Source of the DNA: Saccharomycopsis fibuligera x Saccharomycopsis cf. fibuligera
Lineage: Eukaryota > Ascomycota > Saccharomycetes > Ascoideales > Saccharomycopsidaceae
Direction: 5' to 3'
Length of the DNA: 64,000 nucleotides
NCBI GenBank assembly: GCA_001936135.1
Contig: CP012816.1
Span: 2,049,501 to 2,113,500, forward strand
The position numbers and the translations under genes were made by a program. Shown here piece by piece: positions 31,858 through 43,294 of this stretch; positions within the stretch are counted from its first letter, which is position 1; each line of letters opens with the position of its first letter. Under the pieces are notes generated by a model, which was not told the origin of the DNA, made no database searches, and saw nothing but the letters and a program-made list of their open reading frames with translations.

Positions 31858-34800
31858 ATGGAGTCAATGTCGTTGTATGAGTACCAGAACGACCAGTCCG
31901 ATGTGGATGTGTCTGATTTCTTGGACCATTTGGAGCATCTCGAAAATAAACGGTATGTTAATGTTGTTTTAATTTGCAAACAAAGCAACGATCCTCAAAA
32001 ATAAAACTCCGTTTTTTCATATTTATTATAAATAATAGTTACTAATCTGAACCCTTTAGCAAAAAGGAAGACGAACTCAGAGCCAAACAACTAGAAGCTG
32101 AACTTAAAAGAATGAAAACTATCTCGAAATCATATGGCACTTTTAAGCAAAAAAGTCCTCGCAGTAGAATTGCTAAAAGGGCTTCAATGTATATGAAAAA
32201 GTCTCATGAAGATGAAGATGATTTGGTTGAAAAAGAAGCATCAACTGAAAGTTTTGATTCTGATCAGGAAAACAAATGGGACTTCGAGACTACCTCACCT
32301 TCCAAGCATTATAAAACTTTAAAGAATTCCAATGATTTTAGCTTTGATGACACTCAAGATTACAGCCAGTATAATCATAGCAATAAAAAATCTTCAAACC
32401 ATCATGATTTCAACGATCTTGAGGATGACGACGAAGAAAATTCTTTTTATAGTCGTCTGACTAGGGATCGCCACAAGATGTCCATTTCCAGCACAAGAAA
32501 CTCGTCGCCTTCAAGAAGAGAGCGGTCCCCTCAAAATTCAAGAAAAATAAAACATGAAGATAATGAAAACATTTTTGAAGATATGAATCTTAGCCATGGT
32601 ACGCGCAGCAGCAGTCCTCATCGCAATCACTACAGCCCAAAGCAACAACAACTACAGCAAGCTGATTTTGATCGGAAATTGTCAGTGCGGGCTAGAAGAT
32701 ATCTTGCCAATGATGAGATAGACGACTTAGAAGACGAGGATATTGACGATATTATTAGACTTATTTCACCAATTGCTAGAAAATTGTCCAAGGCTAAAGC
32801 ATTATCAAGCAATACCAACACATATTCCCATTCTCCAAGATCCGAGCCACTGTCGCCATTGAAAAACAAGCATAGAAATAGAAATCGCAGTGGCAATCTG
32901 TTCTTGTCTTCACCAGCGTACAGTCCTTCTAGATCTACTGGAAAACGGCTTCCCGTTATCGAGGATGCCACTGAGCAGTCTTTTGATTCCAATATGAGTG
33001 ATTTAGATCAAGATGTATATACTCATACTGGACACAACAGTCCTTTATCCAAAAAGAAAGCTAATAGGAAGGCAAGTTGGGAAAAATACCTCAATGACGA
33101 TGTTGATTATAATTATACCCTTAAAAATACCAAAGTGAAGGTAACTTCCACTGATTACAACACTGATGATAGTGAAGAAAACAATCCTTTAAAATACCAA
33201 TCTGCTTACAATTACGAAAAGTCATTAGACTCCAAGCCAAAGTATTTTAAGCAGGAATTAAAGCAGAATGAAGATTTGCGTTCTCTTTCTTCAGATTCTG
33301 ATGGCAATGATACCCTTAGTTCATTAAGAAGATCACCAATGCGCTTGAAAAACTCCAATCCTGTAAAGATTGAGCCGTCTGAATCGATTTCCAATTCTAC
33401 TGCTTCTTCATTTTCTTCATCCCCACACTCCAGATCTACCAAAAGAACCACGATTTTTGATAATTTAGAAGAAGAAATAGAACAAGAATCTATACAAAAG
33501 CGGTCTCCTCCAAAAAGTTTTTCGCCTTCTCTTTTTGATTTGGACGAATTTGAAGAAGAACCTGCACTTTTCTCATTATCTCAACCCAACTCTCTTGCCG
33601 CTAAATTGAAGCAGCATTCTGATGCTAAGCAGGTGAATAACAAACATAAGGATGAATTGTCGAGATCTTTACCTACTCCAAGTGATAAGTTCAAGCCAGC
33701 GCCAAATATTTCTAGCTCCACAATGACCTTGTTGCGGAAACTCTCTGAAAGGCAATCAGCTTTTAGTCAGTCACCAACTAGCAAAACGCACAGTGATTCT
33801 AATTACAATACCGAAGATCGATCAATAACGAGGACTGCCGCAACAGCAGCAACAATAGCATCCACATCGCCAACAAACAATAATGTCTTTGACGTGAGCA
33901 AATATGATATGAAAGATGATTTGAACAATTTGTCTAGCTTCTTGAGAGGAAGAAATAGCGTTCGAATTAGCAACAAAAACAGAGAGACTGTTGGCGTTGC
34001 AAGGAACAGTAGTTCTATTTCTCCGTCAAGATTGGATGCTGTTGATGAAGACAATGAAGCAAACAACAGCACAATCATTAGATCTTCAGCCGAGCCCGTA
34101 CCAGAGCCAATTGTCACAAAAAACAAAACCTTAGAAAGATTGATGTCACTTTCATATGAAAAATCAGTTAGAAAAACTATCCCACCTTCTTCATCTACTA
34201 TTAGTCCAAAGTCTCTGCCAGTTTCTCTGTCTGTATCTCTGCCTATGGGAAAAGAACAAAGCGAATCCAGGTTCAGTTCTCCAACAAAACAAAGCAATAT
34301 TGGTAGTGGCGAAGACATCAAAGGAAAAATATTAGGAACTGGTTCTGCTGCTAGAGGTGGTAGAAGCAGTTTGCCTCATAGTGGTAATGCCGCAAGTACC
34401 CGCTCAAGAAGTTCCAGCCCGGTTAGAGACCTTATCAATAAACACAACCTGTTATTCAATAACGGCGCTGATAATAATGACGAACAAGAAGAAAGGTCAT
34501 CTCGACCAAGAGCTTTGAACAATAACATCAATAAATTTTCATCTCCGAAGGCTATCAGCTCTCTTGCTAGCAAATTCGAGAAGACGAATAACAACGATAA
34601 TAAGGAACTAAAATCTAATGAAACGGGTTCTAGAAAATCACCAAGTCCAACTGGAAATGCCACTTTCTCTTCACCATTAATGAGACAAAGAGCTCAAGAG
34701 CTAGAAGAATTGAAAAACTACACCAGTCATGAATCACCATCTTCACAATCACAATCTCCATCACACTCACAAGCGCAGTCACCACAAACCCCACAGTCAC

Positions 34801-36122
34801 CACAAACCCCACAGTCACCACTGAGAAACAGATCAAGATTTGGCACAATCAACAAATTGTCCAATCGGTATGCACCAATGCCAAGAGCTGAAGAAGCAAT
34901 ATCTGCAGGATTAGCAGCAAAGGCGCCATCAATGAAACGGGCAATTTCTACAATTGGCAGCCAAAAGCAAAGTAGATCGCCAAACAAGTATATTCCAATA
35001 CCGGATTCAGTTAGTGCTATTTCTGCTGCTATGGCAGCTAAGGCACCATCTTTGAATACCCAAGTGACCAACACTGTGGGTGAGAGAGATTTCACATTGA
35101 AAGAAAATTCCAAGTTTATTAAACCGTCTGTTGGATTTTCACCAAAAACTGGTACTGGTTCAAGAATAGGGTCCACCGCTACATCGGCTCCTGATTTAGA
35201 TATTGAAAGAGAAATTGATTTGAAGAGTGATAATAAACTTAAGATTAAGGTTACTGAGAATCATTGGCTTGGTAGTGCTATTCAGAGATCGCCTACTAAA
35301 AATAAACAAGAAGTATTAAACCTTATCAATGAAAAGCCAAAGTTCTATCAAAGTATTGAGAATCAAAGAAAACTTCACGAAGAGATGTTAGCAGAACAGG
35401 ATGAGGAAGAGGAGGAAGATGAAAAGAAGAAGAAAAAGCAAGAGGAAGAAATGGTGGATCTAAAAAGCATTCAACTTAGAAGAACTGCTAAACCAGAATC
35501 ACCATTGAAGAAAGACAGAATTTTCGATGAGATTCCGGACTTTGTTAAAATGAGAAACAAAAAACAACAACAGCAGCAGCAGAGGCAATCAGAAAATAAC
35601 TCCAATTCAAGCAGCCCTTCAAGAAAACCAAAAGAAGAGAGTTTCGACTTTAAGAAAAACTTGAACTCCAGCGCTTCAGAAACCAGAAATAACAGATTTT
35701 CCTCACATTCACCTTCAAGTGTTCAACCCCCATTAACTTCTGATGCTAAAGATATTGCTAATATGCCAACTGATTCATTGGAAATTATTAACCGAATCAG
35801 ATCTAAATCTCCAGAACGTCTTGCCCAAATAGAAAAACAAGCAAGAGATGCTACTAACCGATTCAAGGAGTTACCTGAAGACTCGGAGCAAATCATCAAC
35901 AAGATCAGATCCAGATCACCCGATAAAATTTCTCAATTTGAGAGAAACAAGTTAAATAACTTTAAAGAAATGCCAGATGATGCATCAGAGATTATCAACA
36001 AGATTCGTTCTAAATCACCTCAGCGTATCAATGAGTTTGAGAAGGCTAGAAAGAGCAAATTTGATAATGTGCCTGAAGATGCCATGGAGATTATTAATAG
36101 AATCAGAAAGGCTAAAAACTGA
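31858..36122 (+). CDS. Large Ser-rich protein with C-terminal EIINKIRSKSP repeats, unrecognised
   Basis: Spliced gene, 1,385 residues. Exon 1 is 31858-31952, the intron 31953-32059 (GTATGT start, TACTAAT before the TAG end), exon 2 is 32060-36122. Exon 1 encodes an acidic start (YEYQNDQSDVDVSDFLDHL); the junction leads into a Lys/Glu coiled-coil-like stretch (KKEDELRAKQLEAELKRMK). The long middle is Ser/Asn/Asp-rich with many S-P sites, suggesting kinase control. Near residues 930-1000 there are two copies of a Y-x-P-x-P...AISA..AAKAPS unit. The C-terminal 120 residues hold three full repeats and a partial fourth of about 34 residues, each with EIINKIRSKSP and a phenylalanine- and acid-rich linker. 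I do not recognise the family; a cortical or cytoskeletal scaffold is only a guess. CTG codons here sit in Ser-rich text (about 34213-34242). Confidence 0.85.
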
Positions 36123-36549
36123 GCTAATTTTGAGTTAATTTGAGCTTTTATTTTAATTGTTTTTTCTTTTTCTTTTACTAATTATATACCCGATAAATTT
36201 CGTTACAGTTTACATTCATTTCATAGACTTTGCTCGCAACAGTAAAAGAAGTTTACAATTTTGTAAAAAGTGTGAAAAAGCACAAATAATATTACTAGAT
36301 CTATATACCCAATACATTGATACTCATGTTACAGGTGATAAACTTATGCTCGTACTTTACTGCTACAATTAATGAACGATATAAATCGTCTAGTGGACAA
36401 AAACCTACAACATTATTCATTATGTTGTCAACGTATATATTATGCAATGTAGTTGTTTTGAACAGGTTCCATACAAGCATAAATTAGCACTACTGCCAAA
36501 AGGTTGTTTTTGATATTGTTCTTCACACCCAAATCATCGCATAAACCAC
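36123..36549. other. Intergenic, convergent 3' ends
   Basis: 427 bp between convergent genes, AT-rich; holds both 3' UTRs. Nothing else seen. Confidence 0.65.
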
Positions 36550-39500
36550 TCAGGCATGGCGCAATTTATATCTGTCTTTTTTAATGAGATTTTCCAATGC
36601 TTTTTTATCGGAAAACAATTGAAGTATAAATGATCTAGCTGACTGTTTGTAGCTGTAATTCTCCAACATATACATTACTGCCAAGTATAAATCTGGACCA
36701 GTGAATCTTTCTTTGTATTTTGATTCAAGCTTTGTCAATTGTTTGATCGAACTGCTGGAAGTGATGCCAAAATTTGAAATAAAATGAATGATTTTCAAAT
36801 CAATAGAATTGGAAAGTCTTGGTTCGGGGGTGTCTTTATAGACCCGATATTTCGCTCTATGAAAAAGCTCGGATGATGTGCTTAAAGAGCTGTCTGAAGA
36901 CAACAAACTTTGATGCTTTTTGCCTTTCCCGTTTTCCAAAGACAAAACTGATGAAATTTTTTCATCCTTCTTGGTAGTTGATGCTAAGTCGTCACTTAGG
37001 GCACTCGTTAGTATCCCGTTCACTTGAAAATACTCTTCCAACTTTTTAGGAAGACAGAAATTTGTAGGATTATTATTAACATCTAGCGCCACATCCCAAT
37101 CAAACTCGTCCAAAATTTCTAAACCTTCTGCAGTACTGCTTAATAATCCCAACACAAAAAAAGCTGTTCCCTTGATGCTCCAAACTTCTGTATTTTTGCA
37201 AATCTCAATAATGTCTTGCATAATTCCAGACTCATCCACCATGGAAATGGCCATTTCTGATGACCCAATATGTCCAATGGCCCATAAGCAACCTTTGAGT
37301 CTAAGAATTTTAGATTCGTCACTTGATTCATTTGCTAGTTCTTTGATTGTATCGACAAAAATATGGAAATGGTTCGTGGATTGCAAAAGACTGATTCCTG
37401 ATTGTGTCTTTACCAACTCACCATAAAAATGATGCGGAATCAGTTTCCTATCGGTTCCTGATCCCAAAACACTATTGTTATTTTGGGTAGCAGTTGCTGC
37501 TGCTACAACACTATTGGAACGATTATTCGAGCCAACGCCATTTTGGGGTTGATGCTTAAATGGAGAATATTCATCATTGAGCAAATTTTCGATTTCCAAA
37601 ACGTACAAATAATTTTTTCTAGTAAACCAATCACGCATCTCTTTTTCGATAAAGTCAATTTCAAGCAAGTAGTTAAACCCAAGTGGAGTGGAAAGAAATC
37701 GAAGCAACAACGGAGCACCAATGATATCTAATTGATCTAAAGAAGGTCTATATTTTACCACTTCCATAATATGTTCCGGCTCAAGACAATACTTATCCAA
37801 AATTTGCACTGCAACATTACAAATTTCCATATCAGGATCATATAACTGATTAACCAAAAGATTAGTGGCCCATTTTGAGCATGATTTATTTTTTGACTCA
37901 CTCAAAACTTTCGATAAATGTTCAGTAGCAAATAATCTAACAGATGTATCACAAGAAGTTAAAGCATGAGCAAAAACTACTCTTAATTGACTTGGAAAAG
38001 TAAAATCAAATTCTGGTAAAAACGTCAAAATCAAATCTTCCCTTCCTCGTTCATTGATAAGATGCAAAAAAATGCTGAAAAGTTTCCATTTACGTAGTAA
38101 TTTGAGCCCAGTTTGACTTTTACTAAGTACTCCAAGCATTTTAAAGTATCCTGAACTCAACGTTGTTTCCAAATTAGATCTGCTAAAAATTGGATTTTCA
38201 GCATATAATCCACTGACCGGATCAACTTGGGCTAGACATTCAGCAATTTGCGGCAATAATTTATTTTCCGCAAGATACTTAGTTCCTTCTTGATGCGACA
38301 ATAACATTTCAAAAAGAGCAACCCCGGTATTAATGTATTTTTGATAATTTTTTGTTTTTTTGATGAGTAAAAACTTTTTTTTGAATGGTCTGTAAAATGA
38401 AAGCATTTTTTTCAAGAACTTGAATTGGTACTTCAAACAATCATCAAACTTTTTGGGTATCTTGAGAGGACCTTTGATGATCTCCAATATAATATCCCAT
38501 TTCCAATCAATAAACCTTTTTGTGAACAAAACTTTTGTTTCGTCAATCATTTTCTTTAGCTGCATATCATCAATATTTGAACTGACATATGAAGCCACAG
38601 TTTGATTATATTTCAGGTAAGAATCAAATATTGTTGGTGAAATATTATAAGTGGTTCTGTTTTTGTAAAGCTTTCTCGTCATTTTTTCAAATTGAAAAGC
38701 AGCACTTTGAGCAGTCTGCGTTCCAGAGATCAGTACCAATGATTTTTCTCTGAGAGCGCAAATCTCAAAATAAGGCTCCCATAAAGACTGTGGTAATAAA
38801 TTCACAGCATAGTTAAACATCTCCGTTAGTAAAAATAAGGACTTACGTCGATTAATATCATCAGCACTGGTTTGGGCAATTTCTAGTACTTGTTCAACAA
38901 GCCCGCATTTTAGAAGTACCGCAAGTACCACACTGGTGTAATGGTTTACCACACTCACTTGATTAATATTTGATACATTTAATGTTTGGTTAGTATTATT
39001 GTTGGAAAGCACAATTTGTGAAATACGTTTATGATTTGAAGATGTACCGTTGAGCCAAGGTAGAGGTCTAATTTTCAAAATGTCAAAGAAAATATCCATA
39101 AGCACGTCTCTCAAGATTGGAATATTGTATGCAAGACAAGCAATCAAAATTTTCAATATTTGAAAATCATTTACTGCAAATGCAGATAATCCGATCCATG
39201 TCTTCAAAAAACTGGATATTATGAATGCATTATTATGTAGTCTTTCAACACTAAGATGCGTTTTTGGCGGTTTCATAGTGCTTTTGTCGAGCTGATCACT
39301 TACCATCTTGTCGGGTAAACTTGTGAAATTGTTAGCGAAATAGTTAATAATTTGGCCAAGTTCTTCGCCGTTTCGAAGATATTTTCTGGACTCGGGCAAG
39401 TCCAAAACTTTTGTTATTATTAAACCGCACATGGATGCCATCTCAGGAGGACCTTCACTAATGATTTTAAGTATGGGTTTAATTCCATTAGCTTCATAAA

Positions 39501-40665
39501 CAAGTCTTGGATTCAAAAGTAAAAGCTCGCATAGTGTTTCGGTAATAAGGTCTTTTAATTCGTCATCTGTCGAGGTGACAATTATAGCTAGCGTTTTTAC
39601 TACCCCTACACTTAACTCTTCGTAACCTCTGTCAATATCAAAGTAGCGTCTTATTAGCTTAATTGCTTGCTCTCTTTCCACTGTGAATTCTGAAGAGCCA
39701 GTTAAAGATAATATTAGAAAAAAATGTATTCTCAAGGACTTTATCAGTCTTAATGACTGTATATCGGTAATGACATACCTTGCGATTCTATAACCGCAAG
39801 CAATAACTTCCTTAGAAGTGCTCAATAATAAGAATTGTATTCGATGGCCCAACGTAGAAAACACCAAGTTATTGACCAATTCTGGATTATTTTTGAGTAA
39901 ATCTACCAATTGATTTGATTTTTGAATATAAAATTCTTCTTCTTCATTTTTTTCTCCCAATGCTTGTAAAATGTCACTTAATATCCAAGTTGTACTTCCT
40001 TCTGAGACCATTTGTGGTGGCTCTTCTGAATCTTTGCCCAGTTGTTCACGCCTTAGCACATTTTCATCTTCAAATCTCAAATCATTATCATCGTAACTAT
40101 GATGATGGTGATGATGATGATAAATATCAGGCAAAATTGGTGTCGTATTGCTTGAATTATGAGCGCTAGTGAAGACTATATTTTGAATCTGATCTGGTGG
40201 CTGTAAGGAGCTTTCATCAAGGAGTCGGCTATTATTATCGCTGCTTTTTATATAAGAAAAACTTGAGCTAAGATTATTACTATTATTGGCTTCTTGGGCT
40301 TGAATTCTTTTAGACGCTTCAATCTTACGCTGGAGGGTGACAATGTTCCGATTCACTTTGTTCAACTCGAATTGAGCTTCGAGTCTCTTGGCCCTTCGCT
40401 GCTGTGGATCTCTGTCATATTTGCCATTAGCTATTTCATTTTCAGTAGTTTTTAACAATTTTTCCGCTCCTTCGCGTAATTTCTTTTGAGTTTCTAACTG
40501 GGTTTGCAAGTCAAAGATATCAGCATATGATGACGTTCGTTGTCCCTCATGCTTGAAGGAATAGTTGGGCTGATGGAAGCTTTGCGAGGAGTTGTTCATG
40601 TTCTGGTAAAACAGCCCAGAGCTGCTATTGACATTGCTATTGGCATTGTTATTCATACTAGTCAT
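36550..40665 (-). CDS. TSC11: TORC2 subunit Avo3/Tsc11 (Rictor homologue)
   Basis: 1,371 residues. N-terminus Asn/Ser-rich with a coiled coil containing two helices (about 50-135, an HR1-like pattern), a His run near 185, then long helical repeats (about 230-1200) as in Rictor. The strongest signature is the Rictor V block near 1125-1190: CLWAIGHIGSSEMAISM and WSIKGTAFFVLGLLSSTAEG. In TORC2 this scaffold holds Tor2 and gates rapamycin access; the complex signals to Ypk kinases and to actin polarity at the plasma membrane. The ATG at 40663-40665 is in frame with the whole homologous region. It is divergent from CMC2 and shares a short promoter with it. Confidence 0.93.
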   Translation of the reverse strand: MTSMNNNANSNVNSSSGLFYQNMNNSSQSFHQPNYSFKHEGQRTSSYADIFDLQTQLETQKKLREGAEKLLKTTENEIANGKYDRDPQQRRAKRLEAQFELNKVNRNIVTLQRKIEASKRIQAQEANNSNNLSSSFSYIKSSDNNSRLLDESSLQPPDQIQNIVFTSAHNSSNTTPILPDIYHHHHHHHSYDDNDLRFEDENVLRREQLGKDSEEPPQMVSEGSTTWILSDILQALGEKNEEEEFYIQKSNQLVDLLKNNPELVNNLVFSTLGHRIQFLLLSTSKEVIACGYRIARYVITDIQSLRLIKSLRIHFFLILSLTGSSEFTVEREQAIKLIRRYFDIDRGYEELSVGVVKTLAIIVTSTDDELKDLITETLCELLLLNPRLVYEANGIKPILKIISEGPPEMASMCGLIITKVLDLPESRKYLRNGEELGQIINYFANNFTSLPDKMVSDQLDKSTMKPPKTHLSVERLHNNAFIISSFLKTWIGLSAFAVNDFQILKILIACLAYNIPILRDVLMDIFFDILKIRPLPWLNGTSSNHKRISQIVLSNNNTNQTLNVSNINQVSVVNHYTSVVLAVLLKCGLVEQVLEIAQTSADDINRRKSLFLLTEMFNYAVNLLPQSLWEPYFEICALREKSLVLISGTQTAQSAAFQFEKMTRKLYKNRTTYNISPTIFDSYLKYNQTVASYVSSNIDDMQLKKMIDETKVLFTKRFIDWKWDIILEIIKGPLKIPKKFDDCLKYQFKFLKKMLSFYRPFKKKFLLIKKTKNYQKYINTGVALFEMLLSHQEGTKYLAENKLLPQIAECLAQVDPVSGLYAENPIFSRSNLETTLSSGYFKMLGVLSKSQTGLKLLRKWKLFSIFLHLINERGREDLILTFLPEFDFTFPSQLRVVFAHALTSCDTSVRLFATEHLSKVLSESKNKSCSKWATNLLVNQLYDPDMEICNVAVQILDKYCLEPEHIMEVVKYRPSLDQLDIIGAPLLLRFLSTPLGFNYLLEIDFIEKEMRDWFTRKNYLYVLEIENLLNDEYSPFKHQPQNGVGSNNRSNSVVAAATATQNNNSVLGSGTDRKLIPHHFYGELVKTQSGISLLQSTNHFHIFVDTIKELANESSDESKILRLKGCLWAIGHIGSSEMAISMVDESGIMQDIIEICKNTEVWSIKGTAFFVLGLLSSTAEGLEILDEFDWDVALDVNNNPTNFCLPKKLEEYFQVNGILTSALSDDLASTTKKDEKISSVLSLENGKGKKHQSLLSSDSSLSTSSELFHRAKYRVYKDTPEPRLSNSIDLKIIHFISNFGITSSSSIKQLTKLESKYKERFTGPDLYLAVMYMLENYSYKQSARSFILQLFSDKKALENLIKKDRYKLRHA

Positions 40666-40959
40666 TGTCTCTCCATTGCTTGGTTTTTGTAAGTCAGAAA
40701 TTGAATTGAAAATGAATTACTATCTATTCACTGGTTATGCTGAACTTGGGCGACTCCTGTCTGAGCATCGACAGCGGCCTTTGCACTGATCTCCAACTAC
40801 TTTACCCGGGAGTCCCACCGCAGCGGTATTTCAGTGCAAAGGGCGCTTTTTTTTTTATTTTGTCTGAATTCATTGCATTCATTTGAACCAACACAATATT
40901 ACTAAGGCGAAGAGCATCACCCAAAATCGTATACGACAACACAATAACAATACCACGAC
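40666..40959. promoter_or_regulatory. Divergent promoter AVO3/CMC2 with 17-bp inverted repeat
   Basis: A 294-bp shared upstream region. Arms at 40773-40789 and 40831-40847 are inverted copies of TCAGTGCAAAGGGCGCT, 16 of 17 matching, separated by 41 bp. A pair of identical factor sites in opposite orientation is the simplest reading; the factor is unknown to me. Confidence 0.6.
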
Positions 40960-41335
40960 ATGCATCCACTACTCGAAGGGGAAAGATTTAACCGTAAGTA
41001 TTTGCTTCTTCCTCTCAAAGTTTCACCTTTTCAGGTTTGCTTATACTAATTGGATCATAGAATGCGAACACTTCATTGAGGCGCTTAATGAATGCCATAA
41101 AGCAGAATATATAAAAAAAGTTTTTGGACTTTGCAACGTGCCAAAGGACAATCTCTCCAAATGTTTACACGAAACTAGAGTGGCACAGAGTGTTGTCGAC
41201 TTACAAGCAAGAAAAAAGAAACGTGAAAACATTGAAAAAAAATGGAAACAGATGAGAGAAGAGGAGTATGGCAAGGACATGAAATTGAAAAAAGTTATTG
41301 AAGAAGAAATGAAGAGAAGAGGCGAAAAGGCTTAG
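40960..41335 (+). CDS. CMC2: Cytochrome c oxidase biogenesis protein Cmc2, twin Cx9C
   Basis: Spliced gene, 102 residues. Exon 1 is 40960-40993 (MHPLLEGERFN), the intron 40994-41060 (67 bp, GTAAGT start, TACTAAT branch, TAG end), exon 2 is 41061-41335. Splicing creates QCEHFIEALNECH, giving the first Cx9C pair, and CNVPKDNLSKC gives the second. The long basic C-terminal helix (KKRENIEKKWKQMREEEYG) matches yeast Cmc2. Twin Cx9C proteins are imported and oxidised by Mia40 in the mitochondrial intermembrane space, and Cmc2 acts with Cmc1 in copper delivery or assembly of complex IV. Without the intron the frame reads through with an unrelated N-terminus, so the spliced model is preferred. Confidence 0.92.
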
Positions 41336-41652
41336 AAATGGTTTCTTACGCTGTTCGCAGCTTTTCGCTCTTAACTTTGTAACAAAAAAAGACCTTTGTT
41401 ACTTTGTTGTTTTTCGGTTTTTTTTTTTTTTTTTTTTTTTTTTGTTTTGTTGGTTTTATGGTAATTGATGGAGTCGCGCTACTGCAATGTATGATATATT
41501 TAACGAATTTTTGCTTGTATATAGTTACAATTTAAACAAAAATTTTTTGGAAGTTACTACACTGAAAATGATTTCACAATGAAACATCATGTATTAGAAA
41601 AATAGTAACAGTAATAATAATCATAATGGTGGCGAAAGTAGAAAGCTTCCAA
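41336..41652. other. Intergenic, convergent 3' ends
   Basis: 317 bp between CMC2 and PUP3 stops, with a T run at about 41420-41442. No gene is seen. Confidence 0.7.
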
Positions 41653-42459
41653 CTAATCTTGGCGAGTTTTGAGAAGTTTTTTGACAACTTTGTCCTTTGT
41701 TATGATGTAAACAACAGCACCCCAACCAGAAAGAGCATCTCTATCAACAGCGTTTAAAAGTGCCTGACTCACAGTTTCAAATAAATCTTCAGGGCCAAGA
41801 TTTGGTTCGTATAGAGATTCGCACATACCATACAACTGGTCAGTGGCGGTACCGGAAACAACAAAATCTTTGGCAAAATCTATACAACCAATGGAGTCAA
41901 ATCCGCATATGAATGGCTTATGCGTCAACGAATTTATACCAGCAACCACTGGACCAGTGAAGTATGGACCAAATCTTCTTTGATACAATGTTGAGGAAAC
42001 CAAATTTGCGAAAGTTTCTGGTTCAATAGATCTTTCTTCTCTCAATTTGTACAAGTTTGTTTTCAATCTGAACACTTCTGATAAAGTCGTCACATCTGTA
42101 GCCAAGCCAGTCAATGCTAAAAATGTATGATCATAGTGAAACACTTTTTCGAAATTATTGGACACACCAAGCGATTGATTACCGAGACGCAAATCAGAAG
42201 CGATGGCGACACAATCTTTACCCACCATTGCCACGGCAGAACCACCTTTACAGAAATGTTAGTAAATCTCTCTTAGTTAATCAGTTATCTGTCGTAGAAA
42301 GCTACAGTTTTCGCAATTTCATCCGCCCAAAACAACGGCTTGAAATTTGCGCTGCATTGGCTGCAAATGCTAACTGATGGTGGCAACTTAGGCAAGTGCT
42401 ATTCACCAGAGCTTTTGCAATTGAATAAACTTACCATTGATAGAACTTGGGTCAGACAT
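41653..42459 (-). CDS. PUP3: 20S proteasome subunit beta-3
   Basis: Spliced gene, 205 residues, the same length as S. cerevisiae Pup3. Exon 1 is 42435-42459 (MSDPSSIN and the first base of Gly), the intron 42246-42434 (189 bp, GTAAGT start, TACTAAC branch, AAG end), exon 2 is 41653-42245. The joined N-terminus MSDPSSINGGSAVAM is that of Pup3. Hallmarks are GKDCVAIASDLRLGNQSLG, TGLATDVTTL, RRFGPYF and SGWGAVVYI. Beta-3 is structural and lacks the catalytic N-terminal Thr. The short alternative frame starting in exon 2 would miss the N-terminus and is rejected. Confidence 0.96.
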
Positions 42460-42667
42460 TATTATTTATATGGAGCTGTAAATGAAGATCGAAACCCTTG
42501 CTGTAATTGGTGAAGGGTAAAAGGTAAATATAGATGTTTTAGCTGTGGCAATAGATTCCTGTGTGCTATCATATCCCAATGGGCCGCTTTTGTTTTCTTT
42601 AAGTTGATACAGCAGCACTACTCGATATTTTCAGCACTCGCTCTGTTTGGTTGCGAGCTCTGTCTAA

Positions 42668-42947
42668 ATGTTCCATTACGGCGGAACTTCCGACAACAAC
42701 ATCAACATTCCAGTTTTCTTGACCTTTCACTATCTATTTTTACTTTATATTTATACCTTTGAAAAGTTCGACTCCCAAAAGAGAAAAGTATGTATATAAA
42801 ATAATAAATAAGCTTTAAGGTGGCGTTCGCAATCCTAACTGACCTCAGTTTCCTGGCGCCCCATTTTTTGGTCAACATTGGTTTCCCGTTCCAATAGCCA
42901 TTGACATGGCTCAATCGGGAAATAGTTTGTACATCGGCATTGCATAA
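42668..42947 (+). CDS. Possible small two-exon gene, unrecognised
   Basis: Candidate only. An ATG frame of 40 codons (42668-42787; begins MFHYGGTSDNNINIPVF, includes a hydrophobic stretch LTFHYLFLLYIYTF and ends DSQKRK) stops at a perfect GTATGT. A 61-bp intron (42788-42848) with CCTAAC just before a CAG acceptor would join it in phase to 33 codons (42849-42947: FPGAPFFGQHWFPVPIAI and on to TAA). The product would be 72 residues with one membrane segment. All three splice signals match those of the firm introns here, but I recognise no family and chance remains possible. Confidence 0.35.
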
Positions 42948-43294
42948 ATTTTCTCGAGAACGTGCAATGATCTGTAAAAAGAAGTAAGAATAGTGTTTTT
43001 GAAGTACAATTTGCCATTTGAAAGTAAGAAAATAAGGAAATTAAATAGTTACTGGTTCTCGTAGTGCTGAAAGAGATCTATTTGCGGCAAGTATGCATAC
43101 GTAACTATAGGTTTCAGCTATGTTGAGTAATAGATAGAGGATATTTCTGCTAGGTTTTTAGACACTATAAATGTTGACAGTTTTCCAGTATTTGATTTCA
43201 AAAAAGAAAAAAAAAGAACGATCCAAACAAATGGAATACTATAGTTAAGTGCTGCCAATAGTGTATTCCCTAATTTCTGCATATTAAGCTCAAC
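42948..43294. promoter_or_regulatory. Intergenic, protease promoter
   Basis: 347 bp, AT-rich; ACTATAAAT near 43163 could be a TATA element for the protease gene. Nothing else seen. Confidence 0.5.

Noticed and set aside
42371-42390. GGTGGCAA word in the PUP3 intron as a proteasome control element
   Set aside because: It lies inside the intron and differs from the Rpn4 consensus in the last base; one short match is weak.
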